DNA of 64,000 nucleotides. It comes from Lepiota brunneoincarnata. Its lineage: Eukaryota; Basidiomycota; Agaricomycetes; Agaricales; Agaricaceae. The DNA lies in NCBI GenBank assembly GCA_023014365.1, contig JAEBUN010000001.1:1736001-1800000 (forward strand), in the 5' to 3' direction. Numbering within the stretch: position 1 is the stretch's first letter; each line of letters starts with the position of its first letter. The notes below the pieces were generated by a model that saw only the letters and a list, made by a program, of their open reading frames with translations, was not told the origin of the DNA and ran no database searches. The position numbers and the translations under genes are program-made. Shown in pieces: positions 24,949 through 36,801 of the stretch.

Positions 24949-25660
24949 TCTTGCGGGCAGACACGTGATAAGGCCACATCACTTGGAGTACGCAAAATCT
25001 TTGTACTTTCGTACATACCTCCTTCTTCGCTCGCCAGCCTTCAATTTCGCGTGTATACCACATAACATCTAGCATCCTTTCCGATATAATACTTGGAATT
25101 TATAATTCATATCTTATTATCTGGACCCCTTACAGTGCAAGAATTGTTCTCTGCTTCGCCTCCGACATTGCCCGGTTACCGACCACGACTTGCGCGGGTC
25201 CATAGCCAGAAACACTCCTAACCTCCAGACCATCCCAACCACCCGATTATCATGGGATGCCCGCGGCGTTCGGTCAAAACTAAATAGTGCGGGTACTCTC
25301 AGGAAGAAATATTCATCCATATCGAACGGCGTGACCTAACCAGCAGCCATGTACTAGTCAATCTGTTGCCATAAATTTTGTGCTGAGTTCGCATACCGCG
25401 TCTCCGAGTTAGAATCTCAACATCACAACAACGACGTGTGTGCAGGAGTAACTCTTTCAGAACTGTAGATGAACTCATGACCAAGGAAGGATGCCTCCTC
25501 CAAAAGAAGCCATTGGTTTCCGGACCGTTCAAACCTCAACGGGATCTCTGCTACACATATCGCTCATTCATTGGAACACGAGACCTTATAATGGCACTCG
25601 CACTCCGGACGGCTTATAAGCAACTCCAACACTCAGCGACGAAAGAACTGATTCCCACCC
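24949..25660. promoter_or_regulatory. Divergent intergenic region between AMP deaminase and BNR gene
   Basis: The 712 bases separate two genes transcribed away from each other, so both promoters must lie here. A TTATAA-containing stretch near 25612-25620 lies about 45 bases before the BNR start. No other element could be assigned. Confidence 0.4.
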
Positions 25661-27217
25661 ATGCTGTGGCTATTCCTTGCCCCGCTAGCAGGCTTCCTCC
25701 TCACACTCTGCGGTGCTGCGCCGACCGTATCGTTGCGGTCTAACAGCCTTCTTGACCCTAACGGTATCTTCTTCATCTCGTTTGATGGTGTCGTCAATGT
25801 GAACTCTTTCCAACTCTCTGGCGTGTTGACTTTTGGCAACTTCCAATTCGCTGGCTGGTATACCTCCTCCCGAATTCCCGTCCTCGCACGTCGACAATTA
25901 CCATCCGGAGCCTGGTCCACACTGCAGCTTCCTCACACTCTATCCACTAACGATTCACATAATGTGATTGCACTCGGTGTCTCGCCTGTTGATGGAAAAA
26001 TTCATGTTGCTATGGATTGCCACAGCACCCAAGTTTTCTACACGAGCTCCGAAGCAAACTTGGCAACCAGTGGTGCAAGCTGGGTGGCCAGTAGGTTTGG
26101 TCCGATCACCATTTCGTTGGGGAATCTCAATATTGGAACGTAAGCAATGCTTCATATGGAAATATCGAGTCATTATCGTCTCCTGAAAGCTGATATTCCA
26201 GTGTCATAACTTACCCCCAGTTCGTCCTTACCCCTGACAACCGTCTGCAGTTTGTCTACCGATCTGGCGTTTCTGGGAATGGGGCAACGCAGCTGGCCGA
26301 ATACAACAGCGGGACGTGGTCAAACGTCGGCTCTTGGGCTTCTGCGTCGGGAACATACACCTCCACCAACGGCGTGCAGAGTACTGCTCGCAATCTCTAT
26401 ATTCACGGGTTCACGTATCGACTCGGTCGCCTGCACGTAACGGGTACTTGGCGAGAGCAAAATGGAGGTGTATCATGCAGTAGTGGGGGTCTTACAAACC
26501 ACGATACTGTTTATGTTTTCTCAGATGATAGAGGTGTGTAGGCTCTGCAGTGGTCTTTCGGGAGCTCTCTTATACCCCTGTCTTCGAGCAGGTAGGACGT
26601 GGAAGAACAGTGCTGGTAACGGTGTAGGAACTTCAGGGTCCAGTCCCTTTAACGTGAACACAGGGGGAATAATTGTCGATCCCCTGAATGCCGACCATGC
26701 ACTCATGAATCAGGAATCCCAAGATGTCGACTCAGCTGGACAAATGCATGCAATCATCTCCTATGTCCCAGGTGTGGCTTAATCCATTCTTTCAGCCTAC
26801 TGAGCTCAGTGGACATTTCAGGTCGCTTCGGTCAATGTGTCACAAATTATGAGAGCGGCCGCACCCAGAACTGGCCGTGCGTTCCACCTCTATCGTTCGA
26901 CGAATAATGTCTGGACAAAAGTAGAGATACCGTTCGCCCTGAATGCGGTAGGACGCTCGCAGATCGTCATGGACAGCGCCGACAACGTTTATGTCGTTAT
27001 GCCCTTTGTTCGCATCGTGACCGCCAGCAAAGCCTCAGGGTGGACAGATTGGACGATGGCATTTGATGGTGTTGCAGCTGGACTCAATGCATTTGGTGAG
27101 GTTACCGTGGATAGAACAAGGATCTCACAAGGCGTTCTCTCCATCTTGTATCAGGTTAAAAGCACGGGAACAACCCCTTCTGCTGTACATCTGATCGACT
27201 TTGGATTGAATGGGTAA
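25661..27217 (+). CDS. Secreted BNR-repeat-containing protein (sialidase-like fold)
   Basis: The ATG at 25661 begins a clear signal peptide (MLWLFLAPLAGFLLTLCGAA). The mature part follows the fungal/bacterial BNR_4 family pattern: LLTFG-like repeats, HVAMDCHSTQVFYTSS, VITYPQFVLTPDNRLQFVYR, FTYRLGRLHVTGTWRE, HDTVYVFSDDRGRTW, HAIISYVPGRFGQCVTNYES, then AFHLYRSTNNVWTKVEIP and SAVHLIDFGLNG at the end. The six-bladed beta-propeller fold and extracellular site are expected; members are often hypothesised to act on polysaccharides, but no activity is assigned here. One surplus C in a CCC run near 26864 shifts the frame between GRT and RTGRAFHLYR; as written translation would stop shortly after. Four exons with short introns. 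Confidence 0.85.
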
Positions 27218-27302
27218 TTGTACACGAACATATCCTGTTGAAAGTAAACTATTTTATTCATGCTGCCCATTCCGCGGAGGAATGTATCCTCACCCTGCTG
27301 CT

Positions 27303-28854
27303 CTACGACCGTCCACGGATGATCATCTCGCACAGCTTCCTATCCGGGTACCCCTCGAAAACAGGATCAAACCCTAGTTCCAGCAACACAAGCTCTTTCA
27401 GGTTCCAGTCAGGGTGCAGATGCTCTCGAAACGCTTGGAAAATCGCCTCTTCGTTAACCTAAAACTCCCAGGGTGAGCCAAGCTAGTGTGAGTAACTAAA
27501 AACGACTCACCTGGACACGCGTGGTGGGATCCGTACTCAAATACCAATATTCTAGACCAAGGGACCGCAGATTCGGGAGTCGAATGTGTAGGAGATCGAA
27601 ATGCTGTGGGGAGAACAATCGGACACGCATATGCAGAGCTTCTAGTGCGTGCCCACCCCCTCCTTTAGCAAGTTTGTCTATCATATACGAGAATCCATCA
27701 TAGTCGAATGAGTTATCTTCCAGTGGAATGACGACGAGTTTCTGAAGGTTAGGACATAGCCCAGCACCAAAGCCATCAGACAGGCGAGAAAGCTCCTGAG
27801 GACTGGCGGGAACTGTAAGCTCCCGCAAATTGAGTGCCCTCAATTTGACGAGTTCCTCGATGAGTCTTTGATACATCCAGAAGCTGCCAGCCCAATCCCA
27901 TTGGAAGGTGCCTTGTGGGATCAGCAAAAGATGTTCAAGATTGCAGGCGCTGTGTTGTAGAAATTGGATAAGACCCTCCGGATTAGAAAGATTCATTGAA
28001 TGCACAGAAAATTCTAGTTTCAGAATTTTCAACGAAGGGAAGAGTCCCATGTCGGTGTGGAGTAAGTTTGAGATATCGGGTAATGGGCGTTGTGTCGTGA
28101 TAGTGAGGGTTGTCAATGTATCTCTGGCCATCGTGATGAGGTTGCGCATTTGCCTTACGCACGAATCATCGTCATGGAGTGATGCCTCCACGAAGGTTGA
28201 ACGGTAGAATGTGATGTTTAAGGTTGTCAGGTGCGGGAGAGCCCTGGGTACTGGCCTGTGGAGGCGCCAGTTGGCCGTCTCTGTGTTCACGGTCAACAGC
28301 AGTATTTTGGATCCCATGCCCGGTAGGAGCTCGTCGAGGAAGTCGGAGAAATACGAGGTGGTGGGAGGCACTGTCATTGCCTCAATCGTAACCTCTTGAA
28401 GGTGTGGACATGCGCAAAGTCTCTCTACTGCAGTCGCCAATATTTTCAACATTTCTCCCTCCACCAACGTTTTCGACAAACTCTGGTCCTTACGGAGTCC
28501 CAACAGCCTTCTAAAGTACGTAGCATTCCGTGGTCTCGGATGCGGTTCTTGTCCATCTTTGATAGAGAAGGGCAGGAAACCCGAGGAGATGTATAACTGG
28601 CGAACGCGGGACAAGACATCCTTGTATCTGCTTCTGTGATAAGAACAGTTCTTCAAGCAATCAACTCGCGCTCACCGTAGTCGCTCAAGAGTCCTCTTTG
28701 CTGTGCTGACGGACCCGGATAACCGTACTTCCTGGTACAGCTCGTTCATCCCCATCTCAAAAAGAAACCGATTAATGCCAATCATCCTTGGCACCGTTCC
28801 TTTGGGAAGATAAGACACGATCTCTGCCCATAGCTCGTTTGGCAAGTCTAACAT
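27303..28854 (-). CDS. F-box protein, leucine-rich C-terminal region
   Basis: The ATG at 28854 starts MLDLPNELWAEIVSYLPKGT, an F-box helix pattern (LPNELWAEIVSYL) that would bind Skp1 of an SCF ubiquitin ligase. After one intron (about 28675-28645) a long exon encodes repeated leucine-rich segments such as LTTLTITTQRPLPDISNLL and LIQFLQHSACNLEHLLLIP. A last exon reads VNEEAIFQAFREHLHPDWNL and ends EMIIRGRS with TAG at 27303-27305. Three exons, no frame defect. Agaricomycetes carry very many such F-box genes and their substrates are mostly unknown. It is convergent with the BNR gene; the stops are 85 bases apart. Confidence 0.82.
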
Positions 28855-29804
28855 GAGATTAGTTAGCAGGAAGTTGGGGAACTGGTTGTGATGGTGCTGT
28901 CTTCGGCGATCGGAGGTGACCGACTAGTGACTAAAGGCGCTTACTGCCCCTTTATATATCCAGCCTTTGAATACCTTCCGACGGTCATGCCACTGTTGCT
29001 TCCAACAAACACGTCTCTGGCGGATTGATTTTGGGAGCAATGGAACCCTCCAAACATCACACCCAGCGACATTCTCTTCATCGCACAACCAGGCCCAAGA
29101 ACAACAGAATTTGGCAAACCAGGATCATATGATGAAACAAGATTCTCAACAGGCACAAGGTTAACAATGATTCAAACCTCACTACGTCAGCGACGAAAGC
29201 TACCGGTCTTCCTGCGGCGACCATCCCCACGGAGCGCAATTGACTGGACAAGTTCTGGATCATCTTTCTCCCCAGCCTCCCCAATTGTCTCTGCCAAGTG
29301 GGGAAACCGCGCCCTCTATGGACATTCTAATCCAGTGATTAACGGATCCTGGCCATGTTTGGAAGAACACAAATGGGTCCTTTGATCGTCCTACTTCTTG
29401 CCTAAATGGTCGTATGATCCAGTCCCGATATTATGTATTTAAGCGTTCAAGAGAAGGAGAGAGAATTTACCGCTACAAATCCCGGATCGCAGGGGGTAAT
29501 ACATTCATGGCGAAAACAATTATTATTCATTTGTCTATTCAAAATAAATTGGCACCGAACGCGGTACCCTAAAATTTGGGGCCTCCGCTCTCGGGCATCA
29601 AGTCTATTCTACATACAACGTTACCCGCATGTTTACAAGCTCCATAACTCCAGGCTACAAGGAGATACTGCGCTCTCTGCGTTCAACGACAAAAAAAAAA
29701 CTGTTTAGTATAAGACAAAAAAGCACTAGCATTACAAGACATGCAAACCATTCTACAAATCATTTTCATCAGCCAAAATGAAGCATAACCCCGGCAGAAC
29801 TTGT
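28855..29804. other. Intergenic region
   Basis: Contains the F-box gene promoter at its left end and the SNF1 beta 3' flank at its right. Short AT-rich stretches and an A9-A10 run near 29690 occur; no gene is supported. Confidence 0.4.
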
Positions 29805-31804
29805 TCAAGTTGGTTTGTAGTAAACCGTCGTCATATACTACAAATCCACCGTTAGCGATCACATCTAGCCTGGCAATCAACCGGGGATCTTACCTTGTTA
29901 CGATACCTTGTTGTGGTGGCGATAGCCAACACCCCGTTCCGGATTGCACTCGTACAAAGATGCTGCAGCACAACATGACTTGGCACCGGGAGGACACTAG
30001 CGTCATCTGACATCGCGGGCATATTTTCCATATCCAACGTAATCGCCCGTGATCCGCTGACAGGTGTCCGGATCTCTGTGGTAAGAGGAGACGGACCAGG
30101 ACGTTGTGGTGGTGCAGCCCGCGGATTCGCTTGAGGGTCCTTGGGTGGCGTTGGAGTCTGCACAAGTTCGGGAGTTGTGACAGTGGTATTGGTAGACTCG
30201 GTAGGCTGCCCGACTTCACCCTCAGGGGCACCGCGTACTGGTGAGTGTTCCGGTTTTTCATCGAGGCCGGCGCCACTTCCGTCTTCACTAGGTGGTGGCG
30301 CGGGTGGGAAATTCGCATAGCCAGAGTCTCGCCAGTTACCTTGCTGCTCTCCTCTCTCTCTTTCCTCGCGATGTTCTCGTTCCTCTCTTCGTTCCCGTTC
30401 TCCGCGTCTTTTCTCGCGGACTTCTCTTTCCTCCCGTCTCCGGCGCTCTCTTCCCTCTCTCTTCTCTCTCTCTCGGCCGCCTTGCCCACTCCCTACACCC
30501 TTCGGCAGCGCACTATTACCTCGGGAAGGGGACCCAGTGTTCGAACTTCCACTTCCATGTTGTGATGGTGGAGTCACCCTGTTATTCAGGATCAACTTGT
30601 CTAGATGCCTCGGCATACCGGGGGCAGGTGGAATGTTGGGAGCAGGAACGAAACCAGACACATGGACACCTCGTGTGTTGGTATCATATTGGCCTGCTGA
30701 AGCTGTGAGGTAAGCTTCCTCTTCTCGAGCGGCTTCAATCAATTCTAGGGGCAGGACGTTGGTCCACTTAGCTTGGATGACCTGGGCATGGATTCTCTTG
30801 TCATGGGAAGGTCGGTAGTCCTCGTTAGATTCGTCCGTAGAGGAAGCCGCAGACCAAAAGGACTGTCCTGGTTGGTGTGGTCTCTGTGGTTGGGAAGGGG
30901 CAGGTAGCAGAGGCGCCTGGGTAGGGGGAGAGTGGGGTTGCACATTGACATAATTGGCGAGAGATCCCTGGTCATCGACAGCAGCAGGAAGCTCGTCAGC
31001 AACGCGCCATTGGTCATCGACAAGAAAACGAATATGGTGTGTTCCTGGGAGAAGATAAATAGTGGTCTGCCAAGTATTGGAAGAAGGGGATCTAAGATGT
31101 AATTAGAACCGAACATTGGGGTATATGTGAATAGGAGATACGCACTCTCGTTCCATAGGCTGGCGTCCGTTCCAGTCATCATCCCCTGCACGTGCGAGCA
31201 CCACGTTTTTACCACCACCGCGCCAGATAATTTTGACTGCGACGGGTTCGCTCAAAAGTGAGTCATCTGGACGGACCCCCGCGAAAATCTCATCGTCCTC
31301 TGGCTTGTTCTCGGCATCCACTCGAATGCCGGGAGGAATTGAGGATTGGACTATCTCCCTGACGAAAGGGGCTGGTGATGGGGGAGTCGGAGGACGGTTG
31401 TGGGCTTGGTCGTAGATACTTTCCATGCGCTGAGGACGATATGGGCGGGCATAGGAAGAGACGGAACCCCGCGGACGGGGAGGGGGGAAGGGGAGATGAG
31501 TGGCGGGGGCGATGAGGTCTGAGGAAGAAAAGTTGTTCGGAGCACGACGGGTGGGTATATTTTGGTTGTTCGGCCTTGGGATGTTGATTGCCGCACTTTT
31601 GGGAGGCGAGGCCTGGCGTCCACGGGGCTGGGCTGGTGTGGGGGAGAGACCGGGCAGCTCAAGCGACTTTTTCTTGGTCCGCATGGACGAATGCGGCTGC
31701 CCAGGAGCCGGGGAAGGGGACGTTGTGCGACCTCTTGGATCCTGCTTTGCATCTGCACGACCGCCTGGGCGCTGGTTTGCGCTCGAGGACGCGCTGTTGC
31801 CCAT
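29805..31804 (-). CDS. SNF1/AMPK kinase beta subunit (Gal83/Sip2 type)
   Basis: Scaffold and targeting subunit of the SNF1 kinase that governs glucose derepression. It starts MGNSASSSANQRPGGRAD, with Gly2 in an N-myristoylation context as in Sip2 and mammalian AMPK beta. A long proline-rich region leads to the glycogen-binding CBM48: VAVKIIWRGGGKNVVLA, DDWNGRQPM, then across an intron TWQTTIYLLPGTHHIRFLVD and DQWRVADELP. The C-terminal ASC domain includes WTNVLPLELIEA and PSHVVLQHLCTSAIRNGVLA; a last small exon gives YMTTVYYKPT and TGA at 29805-29807. Between the ASC halves sits an unusual stretch almost wholly of R and E (about 30340-30490). Three exons, frame intact. The single beta subunit normal for filamentous fungi. 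Confidence 0.92.
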
Positions 31805-32023
31805 CGCGCTGGCTGTGCATAATCGAGCAGACCGAGTCCATCGATAACTCCATCTGGTTACGTAATCCTATGACGGGCCCATACATGTGGCGCACTTTGA
31901 CGCCACTGACAAACCCTTTCTCGACGAGAAAAAGCCGGTCTTTATACCACATATCTCAGGGTAGAATAACATACCGTACTTAAATAGTTGTGTATGGGGT
32001 TGGTAGCAACATTGATACTTGCG
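31805..32023. promoter_or_regulatory. Short divergent promoter, SNF1 beta / SDR1
   Basis: Only 219 bases separate the two start codons, so promoter elements are likely shared or overlapping. No clear TATA box was identified. It also forms the border between the housekeeping genes and the SDR/P450 array. Confidence 0.4.
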
Positions 32024-33211
32024 ATGTCCCCCAGAATTTGGTTGAGTGAGTGTTGCCCCCCGTCACTGCAGTGTTGACCCAGTATCCTTGACATATTTTT
32101 TCAGTCACCGGTCAGAACCCTCCCAACTATATAGACCCTCAATTCGCTCATGTCAGTAAAAGGTGCCTCGAGCGGTTTTGGGCGTGCCCTTGCCTGCTAT
32201 GCCCTCGACAATGGCGATACAGTAGTTGCTACCATGCGGAACCCAAACTCATCAGCCACATCCCTAACAACCTGTTACCCAGAACACGTCCTGGCGGCCA
32301 AGCTCCTCGTTCTCAATCTCGACGTCACCAACGCACAAGAGGCATCGGATGCATTCAATGCAGTCAAAGACAAGTATGGGCGAATCGATGTTGTATTTAA
32401 TAATGCTGGATGTGCAACTATTGGCGAGGCTGAAGAATTTCCAGAGTGCAAAGCACGCGCTTTGTTTGATGTATGTCAATACCCCAAGAAGTTTCAATCC
32501 CAGACTTTGATGCTGGCTGTAGACGAATTTCTGGGGAGCAGCTAGCGTTTCTCTGCAGGCTATAAAGCATTTCCGCGAGAATAGCCCACCTGGTGGTCGT
32601 CTGTTACAACATTCCTCAAGCTCTGCATTGGAATGCAGTCCAGGAGTCGGATACTATGGTGCATCGTACGTACAACGTACCGATGAGTATGAGGCTTTTC
32701 TGACCCTTTCGGTTGGATGTGAAGGAAAGCCGGTAGGTCTGCTTCATTTGAAAGACCGATCCTCACACCGACAATCCCAGCCCTGGAATCCTTTACAGAG
32801 GCTCTCTCCCAAGAAATCGACCCCAAATGGAATATCAAGGCTTGTCCCAAGTGTCATATTCGCCGCTTATCACTCACTGAATCAACCACACAGATAACTA
32901 TCATCGAGTCTGGACCCTTCGACACCAAACTACTAGGCGACAACATGACCATCCTCCCAACACACCCAGCATACAGCTCACCAGCTCTCGGCGCAAACCT
33001 CACAAGAACGTGCCTATCCTCCGGGGGGGTACACAAGGTCGCCGGAAACCCAAATAAGGCTGCTCAATTATTTTATAGGTTGTCAACAATGGATGAGCCA
33101 CCTTTTAGGCTGCCTTTACATGCTATTTCGATTGCATGTACCAAGGCTAAGATTGAGAGTTTGCAACAAGGAATTGAGGGATATGCGAGTTGGAGCGACG
33201 AAATATTTTAA
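32024..33211 (+). CDS. Short-chain dehydrogenase/reductase SDR1, seven exons with two microexons
   Basis: A classical SDR of about 287 residues, NAD(P)-dependent, resembling the 17beta-HSD-like group. Exons: 32024-32045, 32105-32110 (6 nt), 32163-32470, 32523-32665, 32725-32732 (8 nt), 32781-32839, 32894-33211. Splicing gives MSPRIWLITGASSGFGRALA: the 6 nt exon TCACCG supplies parts of I-T-G in the TGxxxGxG nucleotide-binding motif. NNAG follows (VVFNNAGCA). The active-site tyrosine is in GYYGAS and the 8 nt exon GAAAGCCG supplies the catalytic lysine (YYGASKAALESFTEAL). The sixth intron seems to start with GC (AAG/GCTTGT). The end is GYASWSDEIF, TAA at 33209-33211. Exon plan and phases equal those of SDR2. 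No frame defect once the microexons are used. Substrate unknown. Confidence 0.9.
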
Positions 33212-34271
33212 GGCGAGGGCCTGTTGGAGCCGAGTATAATAATAACTAATCTACATTTCGGCTGGTTGGTCATATGTGCATCACACTCCCCGAACAAATA
33301 TGCACACCAATTGTCATATCAAACAGTCTGTGGGCAAGATCTCCTTGTCTGGTAAGGAATTCACCTTCTGTGGCAAGAAGCACGAGCTACATTGGCAGCA
33401 TGCCAGACGAAAAGGTGCTCTGGCTACCCAAGTGCTGGAGCCAGCACCTCCTATCAAGCGCTAATTCCCTAGGTCCAAGGAGAAGATCCCTTGGATCCAT
33501 CACAGGTTACATTATAAATGCTTATTTTGTCGAATTCTCATAATCGCATCAGTGCGACAACTCCCAAGAGCCGGTAGTGGCGTCCGATCTCGCACGTCCA
33601 CCGGACATCATTATGCAAGCAGTAATTAGTCCTCGACCCGTGAATCGGACCCTGCCCCCATCGAAGACTGAACTTACTTGAGCGTCTGACTGACAATAAC
33701 GTGCGAACCGGGAAGCCCAGAACAGGAACGGTGTCTAAAGATCGTGTTTGGGTATCCAACTGCCGGACCCCTCAACCTGGTTACTCATTTCTCATTACAC
33801 CTGTCGGGCTTCATGGCGGGCTTAAACGGGATGTGAGTACCTTAGCATACCTGCGAGAACTGGTTGCTGCAGAAAAAATAGTGTCTGCTAGCCAGATCTT
33901 CCTGGAAATGATATCGTCACAGGCACCGACCCCTTATTCACACTGGATGCCTCTTGTGGTGGACACGAGAGAGCACGTTGACATACAGGGAGCTATCCGG
34001 TCACGCGAGGAGCGTCACCTGGAGATCGTTGCTGTTCATCCGAGTCATATCGGTGACCCGCGGCACTCCTTTGCAAAGGAAGCCAACGACGTGTCTCCAC
34101 ACGTTCATCAAGAACTCGAATATTGTCCTGTGGTGTCATGGATTATTACTCTTTGTATGCTTATCTGTGCAGCATGGGCCGTAGCTATCTCCTCACCATA
34201 GATCTTCTTTGGCGTATAAAAGCATCTCTGTGTGAGACGTTGAGGACGTCGATATTGTCCCATATTGCACT
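33212..34271. other. Spacer between SDR1 and P450-C with one longer open frame
   Basis: Near 33300-33464 a basic frame (SVGKISLSGKEFTFCGKKHE) reads like protein but has no partner exon or family. A 166-codon plus-strand frame lies at 33701-34201 and is listed separately. The P450-C promoter must lie at the right end, overlapping that frame's 3' end. Confidence 0.35.
33701..34201 (+). CDS. Unrecognised 166-codon open frame
   Basis: The longest uninterrupted frame in this spacer. It begins MRTGKPRTGTVSKDRVWVSN and ends with a strongly hydrophobic stretch (VVSWIITLCMLICAAWAVAI) that would be a C-terminal membrane anchor. It has no recognised domain and no clear upstream exon. Its stop lies 70 bases before the P450-C ATG. 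It may be a fragment, a chance frame, or a small membrane protein of the SDR/P450 array. Confidence 0.25.
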   Translation: MRTGKPRTGTVSKDRVWVSNCRTPQPGYSFLITPVGLHGGLKRDVSTLAYLRELVAAEKIVSASQIFLEMISSQAPTPYSHWMPLVVDTREHVDIQGAIRSREERHLEIVAVHPSHIGDPRHSFAKEANDVSPHVHQELEYCPVVSWIITLCMLICAAWAVAISSP

Positions 34272-36801
34272 ATGACATTCACCCTCGCACGCGCTGCTTC
34301 AGTCTGCGCGATTTTGTGGCTTTTATGGCGGGTGCTCAAGAACTTTTTGGTCAAATCGCCATTGGATAATGTACCAGGCCCACCCTCACGATCGCTCCTC
34401 TTTGGTATTTTTCGCATAGCTTTCGACTGAAAGCTTGATTGCTGACAACAAAATAGGCAACATTCCTCAACTTTTCGACCCAAATGGATGGGAGTTCCAT
34501 TTTAACATGTTGGCGACTTGTGAGCCCTCCTCGCACTCCACTACCTAATACAATAGGAATAAGCGATTGCAGATAATCGAGCTACAAGGATCACGGGCGC
34601 GCTTGGGGTGAAGTGTTTGATTTCAACCCATTGCACGATATTGATGTTAGGGAAGGAACGGCTGCTCCTTACTGTTGACCCCAAGGCCCTCCACCACATT
34701 TTGGTCAAGGTGCGTTTAATCTATCCCGAAACTATAGCGGAGTGCCTGATTGATATGGAAACTAGGACCAAGATATCTACGAAGAATCATCCGCATTCCT
34801 TACGTAGGTCCTGAATTCATGTTCCTAGCATCGGGTTTGGATCCCTTTGATAGTCGCAACGCTGCCTTTTTCGGCGAGGGATTGATTGCAACGTTGGGTA
34901 CGAGAACGGCAATCTCAACCACTCTTTTACTGTTGCTCACTCGTACTTGCAGGACAACAACACCGAAAGCAAAGAAAGATGATGAACCCCGTTTTCTCAA
35001 TAAACCACATGCGAGAGATGATTCCCCTCTTCTATGAGGTGACGGAAAGGGTATTTTTCTTTTTTTGTGTTAATGCAAGATAAGTGCACTCATTGACCCC
35101 GAGTTGCGAACCATCTTGGCCAACAAAGTCAAGGATGGTCCCCAAGAGGTTGACATTCTCCACTGGATGACACGAACAGCTTTAGAGTTGATCGGTCAAA
35201 GTGGAATGGGATACTCTTTTGACTCCTTGGCGAGCGATAATGACTACCATCCCTACAGTAGGTCTGTCAAAAGGCTCGGGTGAGTGGTGGATCCCTCGAT
35301 GGTCATATTGAATGTAGCTAATTCACCCTTTTTTAGTCCACTCAGCGGTGGTGCGAGAGGCTTTTTCATTGGCCAGTTTGTGTATCCGTTTGCATCCAAG
35401 TTCAACTTCCCGCGTCTGAAGAGATTCATCGTCCAACGCATTCCTTCACGATATGTGCAAGAACTCAAGGAAGTGACTGACGTGATATACAAGACGTCTT
35501 CCGATATTATTGAAGCGAAGAAGAAGGCGATGAATAGCGACGATCCCGAAGTTGTCATGGAGATGAGGAACAAGAAAGATATTATCAGTATTCTTAGTGC
35601 GTTCCCAGCTTTCGATCTTGATTCATTATCCACTGATATCCACGTAAGTGAGAGCCAATGCCGCTGCGTCAGAGGAGGATCGTATGACCGACGAAGAAGT
35701 TCGTGGGCAGGTTAGTTTTATTCATCCCTGGCATGCATTCCTTGCTGAATGATACCTTCCCAGGTCTCGTACGCCTAATTCATAACGCGTTATCATTATG
35801 TACATTCTAACATCAGAGACTACCCGTAGGACCTTCGTCTTCGCTGGCATGGATACGACCTCTTCCGCCGTCTCCCGCGTTTTACATTTGCTAGCCCAAC
35901 ATCTTCATGTTCAAGAGACGTTACGGGAAGAGATACAGGATGCCCAGAAACAAGGAAAGCTGAGCTATGATCAACTTGTCTCCTTGCCTTATCTCGATGC
36001 GGTCTGCCGGGAAACTCTTCGAGTGTGAGTACAAACTAGCGGGTGCACATTTGGACTATAAACTGAAGTTTACCTCAAAAGGTATCCACCCGCAAACATG
36101 GCAGCTATGCGAACGTAGGCCGTCCCTCCTGCCGTCTATTTAGTATATCAAAGCTAATTGTTTTCAGAGCACGCAGGGATATGGTCCTTCCTCTCTCAAA
36201 ACCCATCGTAGGCGTTGACGGAAAAGAAATCACGGAGATAATGATTCAAAATGGGACTAACGTACTCATTTCTGTACTTGGTGCCAACCGTAACCCGGAC
36301 TTGTGGGGGCCTGATGCACACGAATGGAAACCTGAGAGGTGGCTTTCGCCCTTGCCCAAGGCTGTTGGAGAGGCGCACATGCCGGGAATATACTCTCACC
36401 TGTGAGCATTCGCACTTCTCTCTCGACTGCAATTCGCATCCAATTAGTAACAACCCGGATTACCAGCATGACATTCCTGGGGGGAAGTCGGGCGTGCATG
36501 TCAGTCGAAAATCTCAATTACCGAATAGGGCATTATAACTTACTTTTTTTTTTTTCAGTGGCTTCAAATTCTCCCAGCTCGAAATGAGTACATCGAATTT
36601 CTTTCTCTCTGCCACTCCTATGCTCACTCAGTAACCTCACCCGCAGAGGTTGTCTTGGCTGTCCTCCTCAGTACTTTCAAATTCTCTCTCCCGGAGAAAA
36701 TGAAGATCACTTGGAAGATGGCTGGTGTCGCCGGTCCTTACGTTGAGAGCATTGATAGCCTGCGGCCCCGGTTGCCATTAATTACAAGCTTGGCTGAATA
36801 G
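34272..36801 (+). CDS. Cytochrome P450 monooxygenase (P450-C), multi-exon
   Basis: An ER-anchored haem-thiolate monooxygenase. The ATG at 34272 gives the anchor MTFTLARAASVCAILWLLWR and hinge NVPGPPSRSLLFG. Further exons: NIPQLFDPNGWEFHFNM, LTVDPKALHHILVK, MNPVFSINHMREM (the C-helix HRKQRKM region before it), WMTRTALELIGQSGMGYSFD, FNFPRLKRFIVQRIPSRYV, I-helix TFVFAGMDTTSSAVSR (about 35840), K-helix ETLR (about 36010), PPANMAAMRT, WKPERWLSPLP (about 36330), haem loop FLGGSRACIGFKF split by an intron inside the isoleucine codon (about 36515), and VVLAVLLSTFKFSLPEKM-like ending. TAG at 36799-36801. More than twelve exons, no frame defect seen. It lies directly after SDR1 on the same strand. Substrate unknown. 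Confidence 0.9.

Noticed and set aside
30245..30708. Plus-strand frames of 106 and 138 codons, leucine/serine-rich
   Set aside because: Antisense of the Arg/Glu-rich part of the SNF1 beta subunit; the bias is a by-product of that repeat.
32024..32545. SDR1 starting at the ATG at 32150
   Set aside because: That start would lack the first half of the TGxxxGxG motif; the ATG at 32024 with the 6 nt exon restores it and matches SDR2.
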